In this document: in pieces, positions 49,870 through 58,168 of the stretch
Layout of the letters: each line of letters starts with the position of its first letter
How positions within the stretch are numbered: the first letter of the stretch is position 1
From: DASVHS01 sp035468985
GTDB lineage: Bacteria > Acidobacteriota > Thermoanaerobaculia > Gp7-AA8
Assembly: GCA_035468985.1 (NCBI GenBank)
Contig: DATISF010000035.1
Coordinates: forward strand, 1 to 64,000
Reading direction: 5' to 3'
Length of the DNA stretch: 64,000 nucleotides
Made by a program: the position numbers and the translations under genes
The notes under the pieces: generated by a model
Database searches by the model: none
Seen by the model: the letters and a program-made list of their open reading frames with translations, nothing else
Told to the model about the DNA's origin: nothing

Positions 49870-51323
49870 TTTTCAAATGCGGCAACAATCGACCCGACAA
49901 CCAGCGTGGTCATACTCCCGATCAACGTGTACCACGGCCACGCCACGCGCGTGCCGAAGGCCACGAACATCACCACGACGATTCCGGTCAGCATTCCGGC
50001 GAACGCGGCCGCGCGCCCACCCCGCCGCGTGGCACCGAGGAGGAAGACGCCGAGGATGGGGCCGTTGATGAGGGAGGCGATCGAGAGGACCGTGTTCAAC
50101 GCCGAGCGGCCACTGTGTTCCATCGCCACGCCGACCGCGATCTGGGCGATGCCGGCGATGATGGTCACCCATCGCGAAAAGTTCAGGTAATGGCGATCCT
50201 CGCGGTTCGGAACCAGCGGCTTGTACAAGTCGGCCGTCACCGTCGCGGCGATCGAGTTCAGCGATGACGACATCGCCGCCGCGAAGATCGCCGCCACGAC
50301 CAGTCCAGACAATCCGACAGGCAGATGGTTCGTGATGAAGTCGGGGAAGACGGTGTCGGGCGCGGCAAATGGCGCGACCGATCCCGCTTTCGCGTACGCC
50401 GGCAGCCGGTCGGGCCGGTAGAACGCGAAGAGCAGTACTCCGATGAACAGGAAGCCGATGAACTGCAGCAGGATCACGAGACCCGACAGGAGCAGTGCCG
50501 CGGCGGCCTTGCGCGGCCGGTCGGTGCACAGATAGCGCTGCACCATGTACTGATCGGTTCCGTGCGTCGACATCGTCAGGAACGCGCCACCGATGACCCC
50601 TGACCAGAACGTGAATGTCCTGGTGATGTCGAACGAGAAATCGAGGAAGCGGAACTTGTGGGACTCGCCCCCGAGCTGCATGACCGTCGACATCCCGCCC
50701 GGAATGTCGCGGACCAGAACGATCGCCGCGGCCAGCGCACCGCCGATGTAGATGCCGAGCTGCACGACCTCGACCCAGACGATCGCCTCGATTCCGCCGT
50801 AAAGCGTGAAGACGATCATCACCAGCCCGATTCCGATCACCGATCCGGCCACGGCCTTGTCGGCGATGTTGAGACTCTGCACGACCGCGGCGAGCACGAA
50901 GCCGGTCAGAAGGAGGCGCACGCCGTCGGCCACCGTGCGCATCACGACGAACAGCGTGGCCGCGAGTGCCTTCACTCCCCCACCGAACCGCTCCTGCAGC
51001 AACTCGTAGACCGTGACCAGCTCGCGCCGGAAATACGCCGGCATGAACAACACCGAGATCACCACGCGCGCGACGATGTAGCCGAAGACGATCTGCAGGA
51101 ACCGGAAATCACCCTGCGACGCGTAGACGATGCCGGGCACGGAGATGAACGTGACCGTCGAGGTCTCCGTGGCCACGATCGAAGCCGAGATCGCCCACCA
51201 CGGCACCTGGTGCCCGCCGAGAAAGTAGCGCGACGTCGACTGCTGGCGCGCCCCGAAATAGAAACCGGAGCCGACAACCATCGCCAGATAGAGGACGATG
51301 ATGGCGAGATCGATCCAGTGCAA
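49836..51323 (-). CDS. Sodium:solute symporter (SSS family)
   Basis: This 495-residue transporter has about 13 membrane helices and begins MHWIDLAIIVLYLAMVVGSG. Family features include GFYFGARQQSTSRYFLGG, WAISASIVATETSTVTFISVPG, the LYGGIEAIVWVEVVQ helix and VVAAIFAAAMSSSLNSIAATVTADLY, which lines the sodium site. The substrate cannot be read from sequence. Its overlap with a NagZ-like gene and nearness to NamZ suggest an amino sugar such as GlcNAc or MurNAc. The last eleven residues (KAEGRGQKAEA) come from heptanucleotide repeats and are not part of the family. Confidence 0.92.
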   Translation of the reverse strand: MHWIDLAIIVLYLAMVVGSGFYFGARQQSTSRYFLGGHQVPWWAISASIVATETSTVTFISVPGIVYASQGDFRFLQIVFGYIVARVVISVLFMPAYFRRELVTVYELLQERFGGGVKALAATLFVVMRTVADGVRLLLTGFVLAAVVQSLNIADKAVAGSVIGIGLVMIVFTLYGGIEAIVWVEVVQLGIYIGGALAAAIVLVRDIPGGMSTVMQLGGESHKFRFLDFSFDITRTFTFWSGVIGGAFLTMSTHGTDQYMVQRYLCTDRPRKAAAALLLSGLVILLQFIGFLFIGVLLFAFYRPDRLPAYAKAGSVAPFAAPDTVFPDFITNHLPVGLSGLVVAAIFAAAMSSSLNSIAATVTADLYKPLVPNREDRHYLNFSRWVTIIAGIAQIAVGVAMEHSGRSALNTVLSIASLINGPILGVFLLGATRRGGRAAAFAGMLTGIVVVMFVAFGTRVAWPWYTLIGSMTTLVVGSIVAAFEKAEGRGQKAEA

Positions 51324-51329
51324 GGCGCG

Positions 51330-51684
51330 GGGAGTTTACTTCGTTCGGGGTTCGGGGTTCGGGTTTCGGGGTTCGCTGTTCGGGGTTCGCTGTTCGGGGT
51401 TCGCTGCTCGGGGTTCGGGGTTCGGGGTTCGCTGCTCGGGTTCGCTGTACCGAACTCCGAACTCCGCTTGCCGAATCACCGCGCTCACCTCGAACGTCCC
51501 CGTGATCGTCGGGTCCTTCTTTGCGGTGAAGGTGACGGGCGAGGGGAGTTTACTTCGTTCGGGGTTCGCTGTTCGGGGTTCGCTGTACCGAACTCGGAAC
51601 TCCGAACTCCGCTTACCGAATCACCGCGCTCACCTCGAACGTCCCCGTGATCGTGGGGTCCTTCTTTGCGGTGAAGGTGACGGT
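51330..51684. repeat. Tandem duplication carrying heptads and a gene 3' end
   Basis: The block from GGGGAGTTTACTTCGTTCGG through GTGAAGGTGACGG occurs twice (about 51330-51540 and 51544-51684). The second copy holds the true 3' end of the DUF1573 gene; the first holds a dead copy of that end. The copies differ in heptad number (14 against 4). Confidence 0.8.
51343..51440. repeat. Heptanucleotide repeat array (GTTCGGG)14
   Basis: Fourteen consecutive units of the forms GTTCGGG, GTTCGCT, TTTCGGG and GCTCGGG occupy 98 bases in the gap before the symporter start. A second array of four units lies at 51557-51584. No gene is seen in 51324-51612. Confidence 0.9.
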
Positions 51685-52416
51685 CTCGTGCAGCGCGCCT
51701 GCTTTCGCCTTCGCGCCGTCGATCGTGACGGTGATCGTCTCCCTGGCGCGTGGGGCGATGGACGTGGCGTAGTCGTAGTAGAGGCAGCGGCACGTCGAGC
51801 GCGCCACGTCGAGCGAGATCGGCTGATCGCCGTTGTTCGTCACCTGGAACTGCCGCACGGCGCGCGTTCCCTTGCGGATCGTGCCGTAGTCCTGCGACGG
51901 CGGATCGATCGACAGCGCCGGAGGCAACGGTTTCGGCGCCGGCGTCACGGGAGCGGGCGCGGCTGTGTCCGGCGTGACCGTAGCGGTGTCGGTGCGGATC
52001 GACGTTTCGGGCCGCTCTCCGCTCGCGCGCCACAGAAGCCAGGCGATGAGGGCCAGCACGACCACGCCGGCGGCGATGATCAGCGCCACGCGCGGCATCG
52101 CGCCGGCGGGAGTGGCCGGCTCCTCCGCATCGGGATTGATCATCCCCGGCGGCGTTACCAGCGGTCTCGATCCCGGCTCAGTCTTCAGCGGCTGCGTGTC
52201 GGAAGGCTGGAGTCCCTCGAGCTCTCCGAGCTTTCCGAGGGCTGTGTCGATCTCTTTGATCAGGCGGTGGTATTCGGCGGCCAGGTGCTCGCTCGGCGCT
52301 TCCGCAGCCATGTTGGACAGGCTCTCGCGGTGCCGGTAGTACTGCTGGCGGAGGATGTCGATTTCGCGCGCGCGATCGCCTTTGCGCACGCTCACGGTTC
52401 CGAATTCATTCGACAT
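51613..52416 (-). CDS. DUF1573 protein with membrane anchor
   Basis: This 267-residue protein has a cytoplasmic helical region (residues 1-75, coiled-coil-like ILRQQYYRHRESLSNMA). One membrane helix follows (MPRVALIIAAGVVVLALIAW, about 108-127), then a proline/alanine/threonine linker and a C-terminal DUF1573 domain. The domain starts QDYGTIRKGTRAVRQFQVTN and contains NGDQPISLDVARSTCRC, the usual strand and cysteine pair. The fold is an immunoglobulin-like sandwich in the periplasm, of unknown role. A duplicated copy of its 3' end lies just downstream. Confidence 0.85.
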   Translation of the reverse strand: MSNEFGTVSVRKGDRAREIDILRQQYYRHRESLSNMAAEAPSEHLAAEYHRLIKEIDTALGKLGELEGLQPSDTQPLKTEPGSRPLVTPPGMINPDAEEPATPAGAMPRVALIIAAGVVVLALIAWLLWRASGERPETSIRTDTATVTPDTAAPAPVTPAPKPLPPALSIDPPSQDYGTIRKGTRAVRQFQVTNNGDQPISLDVARSTCRCLYYDYATSIAPRARETITVTIDGAKAKAGALHETVTFTAKKDPTITGTFEVSAVIR

Positions 52417-52465
52417 TGCTCACCTCGCCCCTCGTGATTGCAAAAAGCGGGGCGAGTGCATTGTA

Positions 52466-52486
52466 GGTCGTGGGTCGTGGGTCGTG
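52466..52486. repeat. Heptanucleotide repeat (GGTCGTG)3
   Basis: Three perfect GGTCGTG units plus a partial fourth (GGTGACG) lie 50 bases upstream of the DUF1573 start. This is a further heptad family distinct from GGTCCTC, GTTCGGG and GGCAGAA. Confidence 0.8.
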
Positions 52487-52540
52487 GGTGACGGGGGCCG
52501 CAGCGACGGAGGATCCTCGGGCTCGAAGGCCCCGGTACCT

Positions 52541-52780
52541 CGTCATCCTGAGTCGGCGAAGCGCGACGAAGGATCTCAGGATGCCAAAACGCCTCCTATC
52601 TCGAGATCCTTCGCCGTCTTCGCGGCTCGGGATGACGTGAACAACGACCTGCGCAGCGCTTCCCCAGGGACCTCTGCGCAACTCGTCATCCTGAGTCGGC
52701 GAAGCGCGACGAAGGATCTCAGGATGCGATAACGCCTGCGATTTCGAGATCCTTCGCCGTCTTCGCGGCTCGGGATGACG
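52541..52780. repeat. Two CGTCATCC palindromic repeats (copies 4 and 5) in a 143-bp duplication
   Basis: Complete 97-base units lie at 52541-52637 and 52684-52780, each from CGTCATCCTGAGTCGG to CTCGGGATGACG. The following TGAACAACGA is also repeated, so a 143-base block was duplicated. The gap 52417-52806 holds only these repeats and the GGTCGTG heptads; no gene is seen. Confidence 0.85.
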
Positions 52781-52806
52781 TGAACAACGACTTGGGCAGA
52801 GGTTCC

Positions 52807-55398
52807 CTAAATCGGCAACCAGTAAGAGACCTTGACGAGAAACACATCCTTCGACAGGGCACTGGGAATGGCCGAGAAATCCCTCCGCAGGCGGAAGTCG
52901 CCGACCGGCACCACGTCCGACCGGTTCTCGTTCCAGACGAGGTAGAGCGCCGAGCCCGGCCGGAACTCCCAGCGCACGACGGCGCTCCCGCGCACGCTGC
53001 GCAGGTTGAAATCGGGATTGTTGAAGGTCTGGGCGCCGGAAACGCGGTAGGAATTCGTCGACGGCTCGAAGGTGAGCGCGTTGCCGTCCAGCGAGATGTA
53101 GTCGCGCGACCGCGGCCGTGCCAGCTGCTTGTACTGGTGATAGCCGCCGCTGGCGATGAACGGCTGCAGGAAGAGCTGGAACGACAGTCGGGCGTTGACG
53201 GTCCACTCCACGCGCGTTCCGAAATCGAGAGAGCGCTGCTCGAGCGTGGCGAAGATGTACCGGTGGCCGTACGTCGATGACGCGGTCGGATCGTCGATCG
53301 TCGTCACGTACTGCGTGACGGTGTGGTTGCGCGTATACGAAGGGCCGAAGCTCAGGCGGATGGCCGTGTTCGGACGATAGTTCGTGGTGAGCGAGAAATA
53401 GTTCAGGAACCCGCCCTCCTGATCCACATCGCGCTCCGCGTTCACCTCGGCAAAGAACTTCTTCCGGCTGTCACTCCCGAAGCCGAGGCTCACGTCGTTG
53501 TCGCCGGGCCGGATCGCCAGCGGGCCGCCGCGCGTCTTGCGGTCGTCGAGCACGGAATTCGAATGCCCCGCCGAACCGAACGTGTACCAGTAGTTCTTCG
53601 CCTGCACGTACCAGTTGCCGTACACGCCGTTCGCGATCAGGTCGCTGCCGTAATTCCAGTTCTGATACTTGCCGGCCCAGACGCTGACCTCGCGCGTGTA
53701 TTTCCGCACGTCCTGATCGTCGTAGTACAGAACCGCGTGGGTGTTGATGATGTCGACGCGCTGCATGTAGCCGACGTCGTTCACGTCGAATCCCGGCGAG
53801 TACGTCTGCACCTGGATGTTGGGCCGCCACTTCCCGGTCTGTTTGCCCAGCATGGCCCGGCCGCCGAATCCGCTGAGCGACGTGCGGCTCGGGTCGTAAT
53901 GCAGATGATCGGCATCAGGGCGGTTGTACAGATGCGAGGAGTTCGTTTGCGTGGCATCGATCGCCTTCGCCGTTCCGGCGACGCCGGTCGTGCCGGCCAG
54001 CCACTCGAAGATCCAGTCCTTGTCGTGCAGCAGCGTGTAGCCGTCGACGCCGAGCTCGTACGCGCTGCGCCGGAGATCGAGCAGCTCCGCCGGAAGGCGG
54101 CGGTTCACCGCGGTGAAGAGGATTCCCACGCGCGAGCTCTTTCCGTACTCCTTCGTCGAACGCGCGACGAGATAGTTCGTCATCGGCTCGACCGCTTGCG
54201 ACCACATCGTGCCGCCGGACTCGAAGCGTCCGTTCTCGCGATCGGTGACCGCATCGAGCACGCCGATGGACCAGCCGTTGCCGAATTTCCCCGAAAGTTT
54301 CGCGGCGCCCAGGATCGTCGTCTGACCCGGTTCCTCGGAGTAATCGGCGGAGGCGCTGCCCTGCGGCGATCGCCCGATCCGGCGTGAATAGAAGAATTGC
54401 GGCGGATAGAGATTGAAGTTCCAGCGCGAGTTCGCCGGCCCGCTTCCGAACTGGAAGATCTGCGCGCCTTCGGTGAAAAACGGCCGCTTCTCCGGGAAGA
54501 ACGTCTCGAATTGTCCGAGGTTCACGACCGCGGGGTCGACTTCGACCTGCCCGAAGTCGGGGTTGATCGTGCCGGTCAGCGTGAGATTCGAGGAGAGGCC
54601 GTACTTCACGTCGAGTCCGCCGTCGAGCTTGTAGTCGGACCGCCGCGTGAACGGATCGGCGGAGTTGATACTGCTCGTCAGATCGGAGCGCGTGACGGCA
54701 TACGGCATCAGCTCGAACGGGCGGTCGGGATGAATGCCCTCGAGGCCGGTGAGATCGGCGAACCTGGAGACCCAGCCGGTCTGCCCCTTCGGCACGTTCA
54801 CGAGGCGGTCGACTTCGTTGTTCTTGTTGATCTTCCTCGTGAAGTTGACGCCCCAGGTCTGCTGCGCCTTCTCGGGAAAGCGAATCTGCGAGAACGGGAT
54901 GCGCATCTCCGCCACCCAGCCGCCGGGAACGACCTTCGCCGCCGACTCCCATACCGCGTCCCAGCCGGAGTCATCGTAGATGTCGTTGTAGAGGTTCGCG
55001 TCGTACTGAACGTTCGACGGATTCACCCAGAACGAGGCGCCATTCAGACCGTCATGCTGCGAGTCGATGCTGACGTAGAACCAGTCCGACTCCAGGCTGC
55101 TGTCGCGACGGCCGAGGAGCGTGGTGACGGGTCGCGTGTCGTACATCATCGCGCCGACGTAGATCGCGTGGTCGTCGAAGACGACTTTGACCACCGTCTT
55201 CTGCGTGGCCGGCTTGCCGTCGTCGGGATCGTGCTGCGTGAAGCCGGCGATCTCGGGCGCGTTCTGCCACGCGGCATCGGAGAGATCGCCGTCGATCAGA
55301 GGTGGAACCGCCGCCCGGACCGCTCGAAACGACGGCCGCCCCTCCGATGCCAGAACGGTCACGGGTAAGAGGAGGAGCCAAAAGAATCTGGCATTCAT
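52807..55398 (-). CDS. DUF5916 outer-membrane protein with CBM9-like N-terminus
   Basis: This 863-residue protein has a signal peptide (FFWLLLLPVTVLAS). The N-terminal domain (about 25-220) has PLIDGDLSDAAWQNAPEIAGF, DDHAIYVGAMMYD and WVAEMRIPFSQIRF, the pattern of carbohydrate-binding family 9-like domains. It is followed by TWGVNFTRKINKNNE, YGLSSNLTLTGTINPDFGQVEVDPAVVNL and FFPEKRPFFTEG, the core of DUF5916. The rest is a predicted outer-membrane beta-barrel ending in FLVKVSYWLPI. The function is unknown; a role in oligosaccharide or lipid handling at the surface is possible. It is divergent from nadE with 66 bases between starts. Confidence 0.88.
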   Translation of the reverse strand: MNARFFWLLLLPVTVLASEGRPSFRAVRAAVPPLIDGDLSDAAWQNAPEIAGFTQHDPDDGKPATQKTVVKVVFDDHAIYVGAMMYDTRPVTTLLGRRDSSLESDWFYVSIDSQHDGLNGASFWVNPSNVQYDANLYNDIYDDSGWDAVWESAAKVVPGGWVAEMRIPFSQIRFPEKAQQTWGVNFTRKINKNNEVDRLVNVPKGQTGWVSRFADLTGLEGIHPDRPFELMPYAVTRSDLTSSINSADPFTRRSDYKLDGGLDVKYGLSSNLTLTGTINPDFGQVEVDPAVVNLGQFETFFPEKRPFFTEGAQIFQFGSGPANSRWNFNLYPPQFFYSRRIGRSPQGSASADYSEEPGQTTILGAAKLSGKFGNGWSIGVLDAVTDRENGRFESGGTMWSQAVEPMTNYLVARSTKEYGKSSRVGILFTAVNRRLPAELLDLRRSAYELGVDGYTLLHDKDWIFEWLAGTTGVAGTAKAIDATQTNSSHLYNRPDADHLHYDPSRTSLSGFGGRAMLGKQTGKWRPNIQVQTYSPGFDVNDVGYMQRVDIINTHAVLYYDDQDVRKYTREVSVWAGKYQNWNYGSDLIANGVYGNWYVQAKNYWYTFGSAGHSNSVLDDRKTRGGPLAIRPGDNDVSLGFGSDSRKKFFAEVNAERDVDQEGGFLNYFSLTTNYRPNTAIRLSFGPSYTRNHTVTQYVTTIDDPTASSTYGHRYIFATLEQRSLDFGTRVEWTVNARLSFQLFLQPFIASGGYHQYKQLARPRSRDYISLDGNALTFEPSTNSYRVSGAQTFNNPDFNLRSVRGSAVVRWEFRPGSALYLVWNENRSDVVPVGDFRLRRDFSAIPSALSKDVFLVKVSYWLPI

Positions 55399-55464
55399 CT
55401 GCGTTCAATTCCGTTGTTTCGTTAAGCTGAGACGTACCATGCCGTCCAAAGTTGGATATCCGGA

Positions 55465-57120
55465 ATGAAAATTTACGTCGGCCAGCTCAATCCCACCGTC
55501 GGCGCCCTGTCGTCGAATGCCGATCTGATCCATCGGACCTACGAAGAAGGCGTCCGCGCCGGTGCAGACATTGTCATGGTTACGGAGCTCGCTGTCACCG
55601 GCTATCCGCCCCGCGACCTGCTCGACCGCGAGATCTTCATCAACGCCGCTCTGGGGGTGCGGGACGCACTCGTTCGCTCGACCGGCAAGACGGCCCTGAT
55701 CTTCGGCTGCATCACCCGAAACGAGAACTGGTGCGGCAAGCCGCTCCACAACACGGCCGTCGTCGCACAGAACGGCAAGATCCTGCTCGAGCAGCACAAA
55801 TCGCTGTTGCCGACCTACGACGTGTTCGACGAATTGCGCTACTTCGAACCGGCGACGGCCGTCAGCGCGATCGACATCGGCGGAATGTGCGTCGGCGTCA
55901 GCATCTGCGAGGACTTCTGGTTCGACGACGAAATCCTCGGCACGAAGCTCTACTGCAGCAATCCCGTCGATCAGCTGGCGCGGCAGGGCGCGAAGGTGTT
56001 CCTCAACATTTCCGCCTCGCCGTTCAACTCCGGGAAACGCAAGTCGCGGTACGAGCTGTTCTCGGAGATCGCCCGCCGCTACGACACGCCGCTGGTTTAC
56101 GTGAATCAGGTCGGCGGCAACGACGAGCTGCTCTTCGACGGCTCCTCGATCGTGATCAACGCGCGCGGCGAGACGGTGTTCTGTGCACCGGCGTTCGAAG
56201 AGCATCGAATGCTCGTCGACCTCGACGGCCCTCGCTGCGACTCTGTCCTCTCCGTTCCGAAAGACGAGGAGATCGCACGCGGCCTGATCCTTGGCCTGCG
56301 CGACTACATCCGCAAATGCGGTTTCACGGACGTCGTCGTCGGTCTCTCCGGCGGAATCGATTCCGCGGTCACAGCGGTGATCGCGGTGGAGGCGCTGGGG
56401 GCCAAGCACGTGACCGGCATCGCCATGCCGTCGCAGTTCTCATCGCAGGGATCGATCGACGATGCGCGCATCCTCGCCAGGAACCTCGGCATCGCCTTTC
56501 ACGTGCTCTCGATCGAAGCGATCTACGCGCCGTACGAGAAGGCGATCGATCAACTGTTCGGCGATCACAAGTTCGACACGACCAACGAGAACGTGCAGGC
56601 CCGCATCCGCGGCAACATTCTGATGGCCTGGTCGAACCGGACCGGTGCGCTCGTGCTCTCGACCGGAAACAAGTCGGAGCTCGCGGTCGGCTACTGCACG
56701 CTCTACGGTGACATGGCCGGCGGCCTCGCCCTCCTCGGCGACGTGTACAAGACGATGGTCTATCGCGTGGCCCGGTGGTTCAACCGCGAGCGCGAAGTGA
56801 TCCCGAATTCGTCGATCACCAAGCCGCCATCCGCCGAGCTGCGGCCGGACCAGACCGATCAGGACACGCTGCCGCCGTACGAGGTTCTCGACGAGATCCT
56901 GAAGCTCTACATCGAGGAATGGCGGGAGGTCGACGAGATCGCCGCGCGCGGCCACGACCGCGCCCTCGTCGAAAAGATTCTGAAGATGGTCGACGCCAGC
57001 GAGTTCAAGCGCCGCCAGGCGGCGCCGACGATCCGCGTCTCGTCCAAGGCATTCGGCAACGGCCGGCAGATGCCGATCGCGCAACGCTGGAGGCAGGAGC
57101 CGGCGCGGTGGGTGAAGTGA
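55465..57120 (+). CDS. nadE: Glutamine-dependent NAD+ synthetase
   Basis: This 551-residue enzyme has two parts. The nitrilase-like glutaminase (1-270) carries the catalytic triad Glu41 (TELAVTGYPPRDLL), Lys112 (HKSLLPTYDVFDE) and Cys148 (VSICEDFW). The synthetase (about 275-551) has the ATP-pyrophosphatase loop VGLSGGIDSAV, followed by LSTGNKSELAVGYCTLYGDM. It converts deamido-NAD to NAD with ammonia channelled from glutamine. Length and order match the bacterial glutamine-dependent type. The stop TGA overlaps a possible GTG start of the next small gene. A CGTCATCC palindrome follows five bases later. Confidence 0.96.
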   Translation: MKIYVGQLNPTVGALSSNADLIHRTYEEGVRAGADIVMVTELAVTGYPPRDLLDREIFINAALGVRDALVRSTGKTALIFGCITRNENWCGKPLHNTAVVAQNGKILLEQHKSLLPTYDVFDELRYFEPATAVSAIDIGGMCVGVSICEDFWFDDEILGTKLYCSNPVDQLARQGAKVFLNISASPFNSGKRKSRYELFSEIARRYDTPLVYVNQVGGNDELLFDGSSIVINARGETVFCAPAFEEHRMLVDLDGPRCDSVLSVPKDEEIARGLILGLRDYIRKCGFTDVVVGLSGGIDSAVTAVIAVEALGAKHVTGIAMPSQFSSQGSIDDARILARNLGIAFHVLSIEAIYAPYEKAIDQLFGDHKFDTTNENVQARIRGNILMAWSNRTGALVLSTGNKSELAVGYCTLYGDMAGGLALLGDVYKTMVYRVARWFNREREVIPNSSITKPPSAELRPDQTDQDTLPPYEVLDEILKLYIEEWREVDEIAARGHDRALVEKILKMVDASEFKRRQAAPTIRVSSKAFGNGRQMPIAQRWRQEPARWVK

Positions 57121-57440
57121 CATCCGTCATCCTGAGCCGCGGAGACGGCGAAGGATCTCGGCCGACGAGATGCTTCGCTGCGCTCGGAATGACGCTCCTT
57201 CTCCTCGCCTGCAACTCGCACGTCACCCGCGACCGCTGGCAGAATATGCCGCCATCCGAGAAGACCCTCTACGTGCGCTCGATGATCGGCGCGGAAAAGG
57301 TCAAGCACGCCAAGGGCGGCTCGGGCCACGAGTACCGCGGACAGGTGGAGGATTACGTGAAACAAATCGATGAAGCGTATTCGCATGGCGACCGGCGTGA
57401 TCCTGCTGATATCTTTGCCGGGCTCGCAGACCATCGATGA
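57117..57440 (+). CDS. Small lipoprotein whose signal peptide is written by a repeat
   Basis: The protein has about 107 residues if it starts at GTG 57117, which overlaps the nadE stop. An ATG at 57189 would leave only seven residues before the cysteine, too short for a lipoprotein signal. The longer form gives a basic stretch (SRPTR), hydrophobic core (CFAALGMTLLLLA) and lipobox LLAC. Almost all of that signal is encoded by a CGTCATCC palindrome. The mature part (about 75 residues, RDRWQNMPPSEKTLYVRSMI and DYVKQIDEAYSHGDRRDPADIF) is helical and unlike families I know. Its stop overlaps the menG start as ATGA. Confidence 0.65.
   Translation: MTSVILSRGDGEGSRPTRCFAALGMTLLLLACNSHVTRDRWQNMPPSEKTLYVRSMIGAEKVKHAKGGSGHEYRGQVEDYVKQIDEAYSHGDRRDPADIFAGLADHR
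57125..57194. repeat. CGTCATCC palindromic repeat, copy 6
   Basis: The unit runs from CGTCATCCTGAGCCGCGGAG to GCTCGGAATGACG with an internal GAAGGATCT / AGATGCTTC pair. It starts five bases past the nadE stop and lies inside the frame of the small lipoprotein. Confidence 0.85.
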
Positions 57441-58168
57441 ACCTGGCACCTCACCCTCCACTGCAAGAGTTCTACGGCGACGCCTCGCGACGGCAGTCGT
57501 TCGTCCGGGACATCTTCGACGACTCGGCACCGTGGTACGACCGCGCCGTCGCGGTGATGTCGTTCGGCTCGGGCAGCCGCTACCGGCGCGACGCCCTCAA
57601 TCGCGTGGGACTCAAGGCGGGCATGCGCATGCTCGATGTGGCGACCGGCACGGGCGTGGTCGCCCGCGCCGCGGCCGAGGTGACCAATGATGGGGAGAAG
57701 ATCGTGGGCCTCGATCCGAGTTTCGGGATGCTCGCCGCCGGCCGCGCCAAACGCGTCTTCTCGAATGTGCAGGCCACCAGCGAGCAGCTTCCGTTCGCCG
57801 ACCGCTCCTTCGATCTGATCACGATCGGCTTCGCGCTTCGCCATTTCGCCGATCTCGATCGCGTGTTCGCCGAATGCTTCCGCGTGCTGCGGCCCGGCGG
57901 GCGGCTGTTGATTCTCGAGATCACCACGCCTGAATCACGGATCGCGCGAGCGCTCCTGGCCGCCTACATGGGAGGAATCGTGCCGGCGGCCGTGGGGCTC
58001 GTATCGCTCAGCGCGAAAACCGCGAGACTGATGCGCTACTACTGGGCGACGACGCGCGACTGCGTGCGGCCGGCGGCGATCCTGCAGGCGATGGAGCGCG
58101 CCGGGTTCGACAACGTGAGCCGTCACGTCGAAGCGGGCATCTTCAGCGAGTACTCGGGACGCGTTTAG
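57437..58168 (+). CDS. menG: Demethylmenaquinone / ubiquinone methyltransferase (UbiE/MenG family)
   Basis: This 243-residue SAM-dependent enzyme has FVRDIFDDSAPWYDRAVAVMSFG, the UbiE family N-terminal signature. It also has motif I MLDVATGTGVVARA, EQLPFADRSFDLITIGFALRHF (motif II region) and ECFRVLRPGGRLLILEITTP. It would methylate demethylmenaquinone in the last step of menaquinone synthesis; ubiquinone is less likely for this type of organism. It is coupled by ATGA to the small lipoprotein. Its 3' end overlaps the convergent DNA-repair gene by 26 bases. Confidence 0.92.
   Translation: MNLAPHPPLQEFYGDASRRQSFVRDIFDDSAPWYDRAVAVMSFGSGSRYRRDALNRVGLKAGMRMLDVATGTGVVARAAAEVTNDGEKIVGLDPSFGMLAAGRAKRVFSNVQATSEQLPFADRSFDLITIGFALRHFADLDRVFAECFRVLRPGGRLLILEITTPESRIARALLAAYMGGIVPAAVGLVSLSAKTARLMRYYWATTRDCVRPAAILQAMERAGFDNVSRHVEAGIFSEYSGRV

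Noticed and set aside
51343..51440. GTTCGGG array as a telomere-like or origin iteron array
   Set aside because: The same period occurs with unrelated unit sequences at other loci, and no replication gene or DnaA boxes were seen.
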